Source of the DNA: Flavobacteriia bacterium
Lineage (GTDB): Bacteria; Bacteroidota; Bacteroidia; Flavobacteriales_D; Crocinitomicaceae
Reading direction: 5' to 3'
Length of the DNA: 64,000 nucleotides
Assembly: GCA_016183815.1 (NCBI GenBank)
Contig: JACPDW010000020.1
Location: forward strand, 184,548-248,547
Made by a program: the position numbers and the translations under genes. Below are positions 35,956 to 45,272 of the stretch, piece by piece. The notes under the pieces were generated by a model, which ran no database searches, had not been told where the DNA came from, and saw nothing but the letters and a program-made list of their open reading frames with translations. Within the stretch, counting starts at the first letter, position 1. Each line of letters starts with the position of its first letter.

Positions 35956-37816
35956 TATAAATCATTTTAATTCCAACGGAATAGTTCCAAAACATAAAAA
36001 AATTGGAATCATTGGACTGGGTCCAGTTGGAATGATTTTAGCTGAAAAACTTCAAGAAGCTGGTTCAGAGGTTATTATTTGTGTTAGGAATGAGGTGAAA
36101 AGAAATAAAATTGTAAATGAAGGAATTTTTTTACAAAATGTGTACGAATCTCACGTTCATTTTTCAAAAGTAATCAAAAATATTGCTGAATTTAAAGACG
36201 AAGATTTAGATTACCTTATTTTTTCGACTAAAACATATCAATTATCTGAATTACTAAAAGAAGTAAAAGATTTAGAATCCGAAAAACTTACAATTATTAT
36301 TGCCCAAAATGGTATTGATGTGGAAGAATTATACACTTCAACTTTCAATGAAAATAGGATTTTAAGAATGATTGTAAATTTTGCTGGAAATCTTGTTAAT
36401 CCAAATACAGTAAAAGTTACATTTTTCACTCCTCCGAATTACATTGGTTCAATAAATGACAACAATATTGAAGAAGCACAAAATTTCGCTGCTTTATTAA
36501 ACAGTGTGCATTTAGATACACAAGCCGTACATTCCTTTGAATTAATCAAACGTGCTTGGGAAAAAACAATTTTAAATTCTTCTTTAAGTGCCCTTTGTGG
36601 TGTTGGAAGAATGACGATGAGTGAGGCAATGAATGACAACGATACTTTGGAGCTTATAGAACAAATTGTAGCTGAAGCTGTTGAAGTAGCTGAAAAAGAA
36701 AAAGTGCGTTTTTCAGATGATTTTATACGTCAGTGTATTCGTTACCTAAAAAAAGGGGGAGATCATTTTCCCTCATTAGCTTTAGATTTAATACAAGGAA
36801 AACAAACTGAAATTGACTATTTTAATGGCAAAATAGTAGAATATGGAAGGAAACATTATGTTCGAACATCATTGAATTTGGCCTTTACCAATATGGTTAA
36901 AGCGATGTCAAACAAAAATATTTTATCTCGAGTTCCTGGAGTAATTAATGATGTTCAAAAAAAGATTTTAGAAAAAGGTTTAATTTCTTCTAATAAATCT
37001 AATCAATCACATAAAAACATCCCATGCTTTTTGGGTATAGATTTGGGTTCTGCTTTTGCAAAATTGACTGTTATTGATGAGGAGGGAAATTGGTTGTTTA
37101 AATATTTTTTACCCTCAATGACAAATGATAAACAGCTGTTTAAAAATGTAATGACCACTTTATCTTCAAATTTTAATATTGTTTACAGTTGTGCAACTGG
37201 TTATGGAAGAAAACATTTTACCGAAACAGATATTATAAAAACAGAGATTAATTGTGCAGCTGCAGGTGTTTCACATTTTTTTAAAGGTGAAAAAAATATT
37301 ATTGACATAGGAGGGGAGGACATAAAAATCATCAGATGTGATATAGAAGACAATGTTGAAAATTTTTATATGAATGATAAATGTGCTGCTGGTACAGGAT
37401 CATTTTTATCCGAAATTGCTGAAAGGGCAAATATTCATATTTCAGAAATGAGTAGTATGGCGTCTTTGTCTAATTACGATAAAGAATTAAATAGTTTTTG
37501 TACTGTTTTTGCTAAAACTGAAATCATGAATTGGATTTTTGATGGTATGAAAATCGAAGATATAGCAAGAGGGATTTACATTTCTATCGCAAATAAAGTA
37601 GCAAAAATGAGATTGGATGCTGGCATACCTACTTTCATGATTGGTGGTGTTATTGCTCACCATCCCTATTTAAAAACAATTTTAAGTGAAAAATTCAATA
37701 AAGATATCGAAATAGTTGATAATCCGCAATATATTGTTTCTTATGGAGCAGCTTGTATTGCAAAATCAACGTATAAAAAAGAAAATAAACTATTAACAGA
37801 TAATAAGTCAAATTAA
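35948..37816 (+). CDS. Fusion of ketopantoate-reductase-like domain and BadF/HgdC-type activator ATPase
   Basis: A 622-aa two-domain protein. Residues 1-340 form a complete 2-dehydropantoate-2-reductase-type enzyme: KIGIIGLGPVGMILAEKL (NADPH fold), AQNGIDVEELY, FELIKRAWEKTILNSSLSAL with the catalytic Lys, and KQTEIDYFNGKIVEYGRK. Residues 355-615 form an ASKHA activator: FLGIDLGSAFAKLTVIDE, SCATGYGRKHFTE, IIDIGGEDIKIIRCD, NDKCAAGTGSFLSEIAERA and SFCTVFAKTEIMNWIF, keeping both cluster Cys. It would reduce the preceding BcrB-like protein at ATP cost. The join is a 15-residue polar linker with no internal stop or start, so the fusion looks genuine. I know of no described protein with this architecture. 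Confidence 0.8.
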   Translation: MADINHFNSNGIVPKHKKIGIIGLGPVGMILAEKLQEAGSEVIICVRNEVKRNKIVNEGIFLQNVYESHVHFSKVIKNIAEFKDEDLDYLIFSTKTYQLSELLKEVKDLESEKLTIIIAQNGIDVEELYTSTFNENRILRMIVNFAGNLVNPNTVKVTFFTPPNYIGSINDNNIEEAQNFAALLNSVHLDTQAVHSFELIKRAWEKTILNSSLSALCGVGRMTMSEAMNDNDTLELIEQIVAEAVEVAEKEKVRFSDDFIRQCIRYLKKGGDHFPSLALDLIQGKQTEIDYFNGKIVEYGRKHYVRTSLNLAFTNMVKAMSNKNILSRVPGVINDVQKKILEKGLISSNKSNQSHKNIPCFLGIDLGSAFAKLTVIDEEGNWLFKYFLPSMTNDKQLFKNVMTTLSSNFNIVYSCATGYGRKHFTETDIIKTEINCAAAGVSHFFKGEKNIIDIGGEDIKIIRCDIEDNVENFYMNDKCAAGTGSFLSEIAERANIHISEMSSMASLSNYDKELNSFCTVFAKTEIMNWIFDGMKIEDIARGIYISIANKVAKMRLDAGIPTFMIGGVIAHHPYLKTILSEKFNKDIEIVDNPQYIVSYGAACIAKSTYKKENKLLTDNKSN

Positions 37817-37818
37817 AA

Positions 37819-39015
37819 ATGAAGAAAATCAAATCCAATTGTCCTAATGCTCGAATACCTTATGGTACTTGGGGAAGTAGTTATTTTCCTGCTTGGCAAA
37901 GTTCTGCCCTTGCTGAAGTAAATATTGGTCAGTTTGCTGGAGAATCAATGGCTGAAATAATGAGTCAAAGAAAAGTAAGAGTATCTCAATTAGATTATTT
38001 AATAATTGGTTCAACTATTCCTTGGCACTGGAAATTTTGGAACGCTACTGTTGTGGCTTCTTGCATGGGAAACAGAATCCCTGGCTATCATATCGAACAA
38101 GCTTGTGCAACAGGTTTACAAGCAATTGTTTTAGGCGCAAGTCAGGTGCAAATTGGTGCAAGTAAGGCTGTTGGAGTTTTAACTTTTGACCGAACAAGTG
38201 ATTCTCCTGTTGGAGTTTTTCCTGAAAGACGCTCCTATAGAAGAACTGAAGTAATTAGTGATGTGTGGGATAATTTTGGTTTTGACCCTTCAACAGAAAA
38301 AGCAATGCTTACTTCTGCAGGTAATGTAGCTAGAAAATACAAGATTGATAGAAAAGAAATTGATGAATTGACTGCATATAGATACGAACAGTATTTTAAT
38401 GGCATTGACTCAGGGTTTATTCAAAAAGTAGCTGTTCCTCTCGAAGTACTTTCAGTACAAGGTAAACCTTTAGGAAAAATTGTGAGTGATGAAGGGGTTA
38501 GAAAAATTTCTTATGAGTCGTTAAGAGCAATGAGGGATTTAGATACTTGTGTTACAAGTGGTACGCAGACTCATGCAGCTGACGGAATGGCTACATTGTT
38601 AGTTACTTCTCCTGAAAAAGTTAAAGATTTTAGCTCAAGACCTGAAGTTCAAATCGAATTTATTGCCAAAACAGAAGTGCGTGTTCATGCTTCTACAATG
38701 CCTGAAGCACCAGCTATTGCAGTTCAAAAATTATTAAATGAAATTGGAATGTCAATGGACGATTTTACAGTGGTTAAAGACCATAATCCTTTCGCTGTTA
38801 ATGATGCTGTTTTTTCAAAAGTAATGAATTACGATTGGAAAAAAATGAATAACAATGGAAGTCCCTTAGTTTGGGGTCATCCTCAAGGACCAACACTCAC
38901 AAGAGTTTGCATCGAAGCATTTGAAGAAGCCGTTGAATTGGGTGGTGGATATGTTTTGGTTTTTGGTTGTGCAGCTGGAGATGTGGGTATAGCATCAGTT
39001 TTTAAAGTTTATTAA
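37819..39015 (+). CDS. Thiolase, probably 3-oxopimeloyl-CoA:CoA acetyltransferase
   Basis: A 398-aa thiolase-fold protein. The nucleophilic Cys lies in HIEQACATGLQAIVLG (near residue 97), His in VVKDHNPFAVNDAVF, His in LVWGHPQGPTLTRVCIE, and the second Cys in VLVFGCAAGDVGIASVF. Two motifs differ from textbook thiolases: NPFA replaces NEAFA and GCAAGD replaces CxGGG, placing it in a divergent subfamily. Position between the activator fusion and a 3-hydroxyacyl-CoA dehydrogenase fusion suggests cleavage of 3-oxopimelyl-CoA to glutaryl-CoA and acetyl-CoA. It starts 2 bp after the upstream stop. Confidence 0.82.
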   Translation: MKKIKSNCPNARIPYGTWGSSYFPAWQSSALAEVNIGQFAGESMAEIMSQRKVRVSQLDYLIIGSTIPWHWKFWNATVVASCMGNRIPGYHIEQACATGLQAIVLGASQVQIGASKAVGVLTFDRTSDSPVGVFPERRSYRRTEVISDVWDNFGFDPSTEKAMLTSAGNVARKYKIDRKEIDELTAYRYEQYFNGIDSGFIQKVAVPLEVLSVQGKPLGKIVSDEGVRKISYESLRAMRDLDTCVTSGTQTHAADGMATLLVTSPEKVKDFSSRPEVQIEFIAKTEVRVHASTMPEAPAIAVQKLLNEIGMSMDDFTVVKDHNPFAVNDAVFSKVMNYDWKKMNNNGSPLVWGHPQGPTLTRVCIEAFEEAVELGGGYVLVFGCAAGDVGIASVFKVY

Positions 39016-39043
39016 TCCAAATGTTTAAATAAAAAAAGAACAA

Positions 39044-41125
39044 ATGAAAAAGCAATTAAGACAATCAACATTAGAAAATTTAGGTTTAGGAACTGTTATT
39101 GATATTTTTAAAAACGGAAAATTGCCTGTTTCACTTGATGAAATGGTGGACAAAGTTTTTGGAAAAAAAGGAAAAAGAGGTGCAATGGTAATTTCTGGAG
39201 CAAATGGAATAGTAGGTGCTGGAAAAGTAATGCAATTTGCTTCTCGTCTTTTGGCTTATGAAATTCCAATTATCGCTTTAGATCTTCCTGGCTCGCCTGA
39301 TGGATTAAGCAAACAATTTAAAGGTCTGGCTAAATCATTTGGAATTGATGAATCTAACAAAATTATGAGTAGTATCATAAGAATGAATTATGATGGAAAA
39401 AGTTTACCAAAACAATTGAAAGCATATAATCCTGCTTTTTTATTAGAAGCTATTCCTGAACATTTAGAGCTTAAAAAATCTCATTATAATTTATTTAAAA
39501 AAGAATATCCCAATATTCATATTTGGTCGGTTACTTCTGGATTTCCATCAAAAGAGTTGGGCGTTGGTATTGCACATCCTGCCTTTCCACATGAGATTAA
39601 TAAGATTTTTGAAATTGTTGAAGAAAAACCATCTACGCAAACACAATTACTATGGACTATGGGTTTGATTCCTATGCAAGTAAGCGACGATTGGTCTTTT
39701 GTACTTGATGTGTTTTTCTGTGGTTTGTTGCAAGCATCTCTTCAGTTTTGTGACCAAAATAATATGCCTTACTGGAAAGCAGACAAATATATTCGTAAAA
39801 TAATTGGTCCAAATCCTTTTAGAGCTCATGATGTGATTGGAGCAAAAGGTTCAAATTTTTTAACTTGGTCTTGTCTTCATCACTTAGCAAAAGAATATGG
39901 ACATCTTTTTGAACCAGATAAACAATTAGCAGATAGAAAAGAAAGTGGTCAAAACTGGTATCCTGCTAATCATTTTCGTCCTTTGGTTAATAGAAGTTTA
40001 AATAAAGATGCTGAAAAACAATTAAATACAATTGTCTATGGTGCTTTATTTCAAATGACCTCTATCATGTTAAAAGAAAAAAGAGCTGACTTGACTACCA
40101 TGAATGCAATTGGTGAATTATGTGCTCAATTTACTAAAGGAATGTTAGCTGTTATTAGAAAAAAAGGAAAAAAAGAAGTACTTGAAACAATAAAAGACTA
40201 CCATAAAATATATCCAAATGCTGCAAAAACCAAATGGTTTCCTGAAGTATTTGATGATTTGAAAAATGATGATTGGCAACAATTATATGTAAATGCGGAG
40301 ATTGATGGTGAAAATGGAATAATTACCATTAGTCGTGAAAGCTATAATTCTGATGTTAATGACGAACTAAATAGAGCAATTGATTGGTTGATAAAAAATA
40401 AAATTAAAAAAGTAATTCTTACTGGTGATTTTCATTTCTCTACTCAAATGGTTGGAGCGGATACAACTGAATTTTATCCTGCAATTACAGATACCAAAGA
40501 GGGTGAAAGAATTGCTTTAACTTGGTCAAAAACAGCTAGAAGGTTACACGATGACTTTAAAATTTCCGTAGGTTATATTCACGGAAAAAGATGCATGGGA
40601 GGTATGTTAGAATTGATGATGCACTGTCATTATCTGATTGCTAATGAAAATCTTACCATCGCTATGCCAGAAATTACATTACCTGTTGTTCCTGGAATGG
40701 AAGGTTGTCATTGGGTTATCAGAAAAACCAAAGATAAAGACAGAGAAAAAATGTTTAAATTATTACTTGGAGGGAAACAAATTAAAGCTAATGAGGGTTT
40801 AGGTTGGTTAGTTGACTTTACTGGAAATACTGAAAAATGTTTACAAAAAGCATGGGAAATACTCAATAAGGGTGAAAAAGCTTTGTCGATGAGAAAAATT
40901 GATACAAAAGCACTAAAATCTGTAACTTTTAAAGAGATCAGTAAAAGCATACAAATTAATCCTGAAGCGGCAGAAGTGATTGCTAGATGTATTCATGAAT
41001 CATGTTCAACCGATTTAGAAAAAGCAATTCATGTTCAAGCCAAAATTTCAGCTGATTTTATGGTAAGTAAATGGTGCAGAAAAGGAAAAATTGGGGTTGA
41101 ATTCGATAAAGTAGAACAAAATTAA
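39044..41125 (+). CDS. Bifunctional 3-hydroxyacyl-CoA dehydrogenase (N) / enoyl-CoA hydratase (C)
   Basis: A 693-aa fusion with domain order opposite to FadB. The N-terminal HCDH part has a modified dinucleotide fold (VISGANGIVGAGKVMQFASR), then FLLEAIPEHLELKKSHYNLF, SVTSGFPSKELG and the C-terminal helical domain. The crotonase part starts near residue 420, with GYIHGKRCMGGMLELMMHCH (oxyanion loop) and AMPEITLPVVPGMEGCHW. Dehydrogenase-first fusions are known from archaeal crotonyl-CoA hydratase/3-hydroxybutyryl-CoA dehydrogenases. Here it would oxidise 3-hydroxypimelyl-CoA to 3-oxopimelyl-CoA for the neighbouring thiolase. The start follows the thiolase by 28 bp. Confidence 0.82.
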   Translation: MKKQLRQSTLENLGLGTVIDIFKNGKLPVSLDEMVDKVFGKKGKRGAMVISGANGIVGAGKVMQFASRLLAYEIPIIALDLPGSPDGLSKQFKGLAKSFGIDESNKIMSSIIRMNYDGKSLPKQLKAYNPAFLLEAIPEHLELKKSHYNLFKKEYPNIHIWSVTSGFPSKELGVGIAHPAFPHEINKIFEIVEEKPSTQTQLLWTMGLIPMQVSDDWSFVLDVFFCGLLQASLQFCDQNNMPYWKADKYIRKIIGPNPFRAHDVIGAKGSNFLTWSCLHHLAKEYGHLFEPDKQLADRKESGQNWYPANHFRPLVNRSLNKDAEKQLNTIVYGALFQMTSIMLKEKRADLTTMNAIGELCAQFTKGMLAVIRKKGKKEVLETIKDYHKIYPNAAKTKWFPEVFDDLKNDDWQQLYVNAEIDGENGIITISRESYNSDVNDELNRAIDWLIKNKIKKVILTGDFHFSTQMVGADTTEFYPAITDTKEGERIALTWSKTARRLHDDFKISVGYIHGKRCMGGMLELMMHCHYLIANENLTIAMPEITLPVVPGMEGCHWVIRKTKDKDREKMFKLLLGGKQIKANEGLGWLVDFTGNTEKCLQKAWEILNKGEKALSMRKIDTKALKSVTFKEISKSIQINPEAAEVIARCIHESCSTDLEKAIHVQAKISADFMVSKWCRKGKIGVEFDKVEQN

Positions 41126-41133
41126 TTACCGAT

Positions 41134-42172
41134 ATGAAAATTAAACAATATCAAATGACGGCTTTACAATCAGATTTTCAACTTGTTGATAATGTGATTG
41201 ATTCTGTTAATGAAAATGAATGTATTGTAAAAGTAGCTGGTTGTGGCGTTTGTCATACTGACATTAGTTTTTGGCATGATGGTGTACGCACTAAAAAAGA
41301 AATGCCTCTTACTTTGGGTCATGAAATAAGTGGTACAGTTGTGCAAGGTCCAACTCATCTTTTAGGGAAAAATGTAATAATTCCAGCTGTTTTACCTTGT
41401 GGCGAATGTGAACTTTGTAAAAAAGGAAGAGGGAATATTTGTCAAAATCAATTGATGCCTGGAAATGATTTTCATGGTGGTTTTGCTTCTCATATTCTTG
41501 TGCCTCATAAATATTTATGTATTGTGCCCGATAGCGTTTTAAATAAGTATTCTTTACAACAATTATCTGTTATTGCAGATGCAATCTCTACTCCTTATCA
41601 AGTGATTCAAAAATCCGAGTTGGAAAGTGGTGATTTAGCAATTGTTATCGGTGTAGGAGGTGTTGGTGTTAATAAAAGGTGCTAAAGTGATTGCAATTGA
41701 TATTAACGACGAAAAGTTAGCGAAAGCAAAAAGTAATGGGGTAGATGCCGTTATCAATTCAAGAGGATTAGAGTTAAAAGACATTAAAAATAAGGTTAAA
41801 GAACTGGCAAAAGAATTAGGTGTATCGAAATACGGCTGGAAAATTATTGAAGTCTCTGGTACAGCTAAAGGTCAAGAATTGGCTTTTAACTTAATTACTT
41901 TTACTTCTACTCTAAGCATAGTTGGATTTACAATGGATAAACCTGAAGTTCGATTAAGTAATTTAATGGCTTTTGATGCTAAACTTATCGGAACATGGGG
42001 TTGTAAACCTGAATTGTACAAAGATGTATTAGATTTAATTGACTCTGGTAAATTGAAATTAGATGATTTTGTCGAAACAATTTCGATGAATAAAATTAAT
42101 GAAGTGTTTAACAATACTTTACAACATAAATATGAAAAAAGAATGGTTTTAGTACCAGATTTTAATAACTAA
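41134..42172 (+). pseudogene. had: 6-hydroxycyclohex-1-ene-1-carbonyl-CoA dehydrogenase, frameshifted
   Basis: Zinc-dependent medium-chain dehydrogenase of the Dch-Had-Oah route. The N-terminal half (41134-41685) has the catalytic zinc motif AGCGVCHTDISFWHDGV, LTLGHEISG and structural zinc CGECELCKKGRGNIC. It reads to the dinucleotide fold VIGVGGVGVN and then shifts to KRC-stop. The rest (in frame from about 41670) continues KGAKVIAIDINDEKLAKAKS through EKRMVLVPDF. About ten residues normally lie between GVGGVG and the GA motif, but only 10 bases do here, so roughly 20 bp are missing, which matches the observed frame change. Either the gene is dead or the assembly lost a short segment. Everything else looks intact (about 350 aa expected). 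Confidence 0.88.
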
Positions 42173-42183
42173 TATTTGAAAAT

Positions 42184-43362
42184 ATGAAAAATTTAGTTTT
42201 ATTAACTTTACTTTGTTATACGAGTATTAATTCACAAATTGTCACTACTACCAGTAGTGTTACTAATGGTTCATGGAATAACCCAACTACATGGAGTTGT
42301 ATTTGTGTTCCTTTGCCTGGTTCTGATATAACTATTAATCATTCTATCACCCTTCCCAATAGTTTTGCTTATACTTCTGGAACTATAACAATAAATCAAA
42401 ATGGTATTCTTCAAGGAACTCCAGATAATGATATTTGGGTAAATGGTGGCTCACTAATTAATCATGGAGAAATAAGTATGAGATACCTATGGACTCAAAG
42501 CGGTACTTTTTCTAATGATGGAACAATTCATGTCAATTCATTTTTAAACAATTTAAACTTTACTAACGAAGGTTCTTTTAATCAAATTGACAGTATTTAT
42601 ACTACAGGTGACATTACTAATAATGGACAATTTACTGACATTGACAGTATGACTAATGATGGACATTTTATAAACAATGGACGTTTTTCTGGTAATTTGT
42701 TTACTAATAATAACGAGATGATAAACAACGACTTTATCTCTTTATATGATTTTACAAATTTTAATATAATAGAAAACCATGATACTTTGCAGTTTTTAAA
42801 TTCCATTTGGAATCTTGGAAAGTGGAAAAATTTTCCTTTAAGTTTTATGGAAGTAAATAAAAGTGTTCTGAACGACGATGTATTGGGTTCTTTTGCCCAT
42901 CTTGAAAATAATGGAGTGATTGAAATTGGAGATAGTTTTTACAATATGGATACTATTTCAGGTACTTCTACAGGTTGGATTAGTGTTCAAGATTCTTCTT
43001 TTAATTCTGGAATAATGATGGGAAATTTTGGATTTTGTGACTTAACACCACCTGCAAATGCAACTACAATAGTTGACTTTTCAAATGGAGGTACAATTTC
43101 TTCTCAAATAGCTTTTTGTATTCACACTTCGATTTTTGAAAATGTAAATACTTTATTGAAAGTGTATCCAAATCCTTTCATAAATACATTGCACATTGAT
43201 TTTAATCAATCTTTTGAATATCAAATCACTGACCAGACGGGTAAAGTGTTGAAAGAAGGAGAAAATCAAAAGGATTTAGATTTAGAAAATTTTCCTATTG
43301 GAATATATTTTTTAATTATAAGTAATGAAGAAAATAATTTTAACATTTTAATATCAAAATAA
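42184..43362 (+). CDS. Secreted beta-rich protein with type IX secretion (por) sorting domain
   Basis: A 392-aa exported protein: signal peptide MKNLVLLTLLCYTSINSQ, then repeated short N/G-rich strands (INQNGILQG, GSLINHGEI, GTFSNDGTIHVN, GQFTDIDSMTNDGHFINNG), typical of a right-handed beta-helix. The C-terminus holds a T9SS type A sorting domain (LLKVYPNPFINTLHIDFNQS, then LENFPIGIYFLIIS). It lies 11 bp after had and 5 bp before oah, so it belongs to the same transcript. Why a surface protein sits inside a CoA-thioester pathway is unclear. A role in substrate capture or adhesion is speculation. Confidence 0.85.
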   Translation: MKNLVLLTLLCYTSINSQIVTTTSSVTNGSWNNPTTWSCICVPLPGSDITINHSITLPNSFAYTSGTITINQNGILQGTPDNDIWVNGGSLINHGEISMRYLWTQSGTFSNDGTIHVNSFLNNLNFTNEGSFNQIDSIYTTGDITNNGQFTDIDSMTNDGHFINNGRFSGNLFTNNNEMINNDFISLYDFTNFNIIENHDTLQFLNSIWNLGKWKNFPLSFMEVNKSVLNDDVLGSFAHLENNGVIEIGDSFYNMDTISGTSTGWISVQDSSFNSGIMMGNFGFCDLTPPANATTIVDFSNGGTISSQIAFCIHTSIFENVNTLLKVYPNPFINTLHIDFNQSFEYQITDQTGKVLKEGENQKDLDLENFPIGIYFLIISNEENNFNILISK

Positions 43363-43367
43363 ATAAT

Positions 43368-44471
43368 ATGGAATCATTAAAAAACCACAACATTGTAGAA
43401 AATTATCCTTACACGGATATTATTTTTGAAAAAAGACCTTGTTTAAACACTGATGGCACTGTTGTTAACGGTTTGTATAACGCTTGGATTATTTTAAACA
43501 ATCCCGCACAGTTTAACTCCTATACCACAAAAGCGGTTAAAGAAATAATCTTAGCTTTTGGTGAAGCTTCAAATGATAGAAGTGTTGTAGCAGTTGTTTT
43601 TACTGCCGTTGGGGATAAAGCATTTTGTACAGGTGGAAATACTAAAGAATATGCTGAATATTATTCTGGACAACCTCAAGAATATTCTCAATACATGCGT
43701 TTATTTAACGATATGGTTTCCGCCATCTTAAAATGTGAAAAACCTGTAATTTCTCGTGTAAACGGTATGAGAATTGGTGGTGGACAAGAAATAGGGATGG
43801 CTTGTGATTACACTGTTTCTTCTGATTTAGCTCGCTTTGGTCAAGCTGGACCTAAACATGGAAGTGCTGCTATTGGTGGTGCTACAGATTTTTTACATCT
43901 TTACGTTGGAGTAGAAAGAGCAATGTCTTCTTTAACTTTATGTGAACCATGGACAGCTCATCAAGCGTTAAATTTCGGTTTGATTACGGATATTGCTCCA
44001 GTATTAAAAATTGAGGGTAAGTTTATTCCCAATCCATTGGTAAATATTACTCATTATGCTGATGAATTCGGTAAACCGATTTTTGGAGCTATGAAAACAG
44101 GCGAAGAGTTAGTAAAAGGGAAAGAATTAATGGCAAAAGGAGAAATGGATTTATCAAAATTAGATGAAGCAGTGAATCAATTGATTGCTAAATTGTTACA
44201 TACTTTTCCAAATTGTACTCATAAAACACTTACAGAAGTTCGTAAGAAAAAATTAGAACATTGGGATAAAAATAAGGAAAGTAGCAGAGAATGGCTGGCT
44301 TTAAATATGATGACAGAAGCTAAAGCTGGTTTTAGAGCTTTTAATTTCGGTCCAAAAAACAATAGAGAGGTTGATTTTGTTAAATTAAGACAATTGTTAG
44401 CAGAAGGTCATGAGTGGAATGAGGAATTACATCGTATTATTTCACCACAATTTAACGAACAAAACGCATAA
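43368..44471 (+). CDS. oah: 6-oxocyclohex-1-ene-1-carbonyl-CoA hydrolase
   Basis: Ring-opening crotonase-family enzyme (367 aa) that converts 6-oxocyclohex-1-ene-1-carbonyl-CoA to 3-hydroxypimelyl-CoA. The family-diagnostic blocks are present: AWIILNNPAQFNSYTTKAV, KAFCTGGNTKEYAEYYSGQP, RVNGMRIGGGQEIGMACDYT and GQAGPKHGSAAIGGATDFLH. The C-terminal REWLALNMMTEAKAGFRAFN also fits. These are the segments used to detect Oah/BamA as a marker for anaerobic aromatic degraders, as I recall. The high similarity to the Oah/BamA consensus makes this the most secure pathway-specific gene along with bcrA. Confidence 0.94.
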   Translation: MESLKNHNIVENYPYTDIIFEKRPCLNTDGTVVNGLYNAWIILNNPAQFNSYTTKAVKEIILAFGEASNDRSVVAVVFTAVGDKAFCTGGNTKEYAEYYSGQPQEYSQYMRLFNDMVSAILKCEKPVISRVNGMRIGGGQEIGMACDYTVSSDLARFGQAGPKHGSAAIGGATDFLHLYVGVERAMSSLTLCEPWTAHQALNFGLITDIAPVLKIEGKFIPNPLVNITHYADEFGKPIFGAMKTGEELVKGKELMAKGEMDLSKLDEAVNQLIAKLLHTFPNCTHKTLTEVRKKKLEHWDKNKESSREWLALNMMTEAKAGFRAFNFGPKNNREVDFVKLRQLLAEGHEWNEELHRIISPQFNEQNA

Positions 44472-44481
44472 TATTGTAAAC

Positions 44482-45261
44482 ATGTTATATTCAAAAATAA
44501 AAATCAACTATTCTCATAATGATTCTGTTTGCAATATTCTTTTAGATGACGGAAAAGGGAATGTTTTAGATAATACAATGATGAACGAATTGATTTCTTC
44601 ATTAAAAGAGCTTAGAGAAAATAATGAGATTAAATTAATTACATTTCAAGGAGAAGGGAAACATTTTTCATTTGGAGCTAGCGTGGAAGAACATACCAAA
44701 GATTTAGCTGAAACGATGATAAAAACTTTTCATAGTTTGTTTTTTCTAATTCAAGAAATGAGTATCCCTACGATGGCTAAAATTTCTGGACAATGTTTAG
44801 GTGGTGGATTGGAGTTAGCCTTAATGTGTGACTTTATGTTTGGGGATCAATCTGCAAAGTTGGGTCAACCAGAGATTATATTGGGTGTTTTTCCTCCTCC
44901 TGCCTCAATTATATTGCCTGAAAAAATTGGTTTGGCTAGAGCTGAAGAATTGTTGCTTTCAGGTAGAAGTATGGATGCTATTGAAGCACATCAAATTGGT
45001 TTGGTCAATTACCTTTTTGAAGATAAAAACCAATTGAATTTAGGTGTTGATGCATACATCGAAAAATATATCCTTCCAAAAAGTGCTTCTTCTTTAAAAT
45101 TTGCAGTAAAAGCAGCAAGAATTAAATTTAACCACATTTTTTCTAATTTTATTCCTCAATTGGAATTCATTTATAACAAACAATTAATGGAAACATATGA
45201 TGCGAATGAAGGTATTAATGCTTTTTTAGAAAAAAGAACTCCTAATTGGAAAAATAACTAA
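44482..45261 (+). CDS. dch: Cyclohexa-1,5-diene-1-carbonyl-CoA hydratase
   Basis: Crotonase-family hydratase adding water to the diene made by benzoyl-CoA reductase. From ATG 44482 it is 259 aa. The family blocks are DDGKGNVLDNTMMNELISSL, GEGKHFSFGASVEEHTKDLA, ISGQCLGGGLELALMCDFMF and GQPEIILGVFPPPASIILPE. The double-proline PPPAS segment is typical of Dch. The longer frame from 44410 runs into the oah gene and is not needed; ATG 44482 follows the oah stop by 10 bp. Gene order oah-dch-korA mirrors, in rearranged form, the Thauera dch-had-oah block. Confidence 0.9.
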   Translation: MLYSKIKINYSHNDSVCNILLDDGKGNVLDNTMMNELISSLKELRENNEIKLITFQGEGKHFSFGASVEEHTKDLAETMIKTFHSLFFLIQEMSIPTMAKISGQCLGGGLELALMCDFMFGDQSAKLGQPEIILGVFPPPASIILPEKIGLARAEELLLSGRSMDAIEAHQIGLVNYLFEDKNQLNLGVDAYIEKYILPKSASSLKFAVKAARIKFNHIFSNFIPQLEFIYNKQLMETYDANEGINAFLEKRTPNWKNN

Positions 45262-45272
45262 TCAATAAAAAC

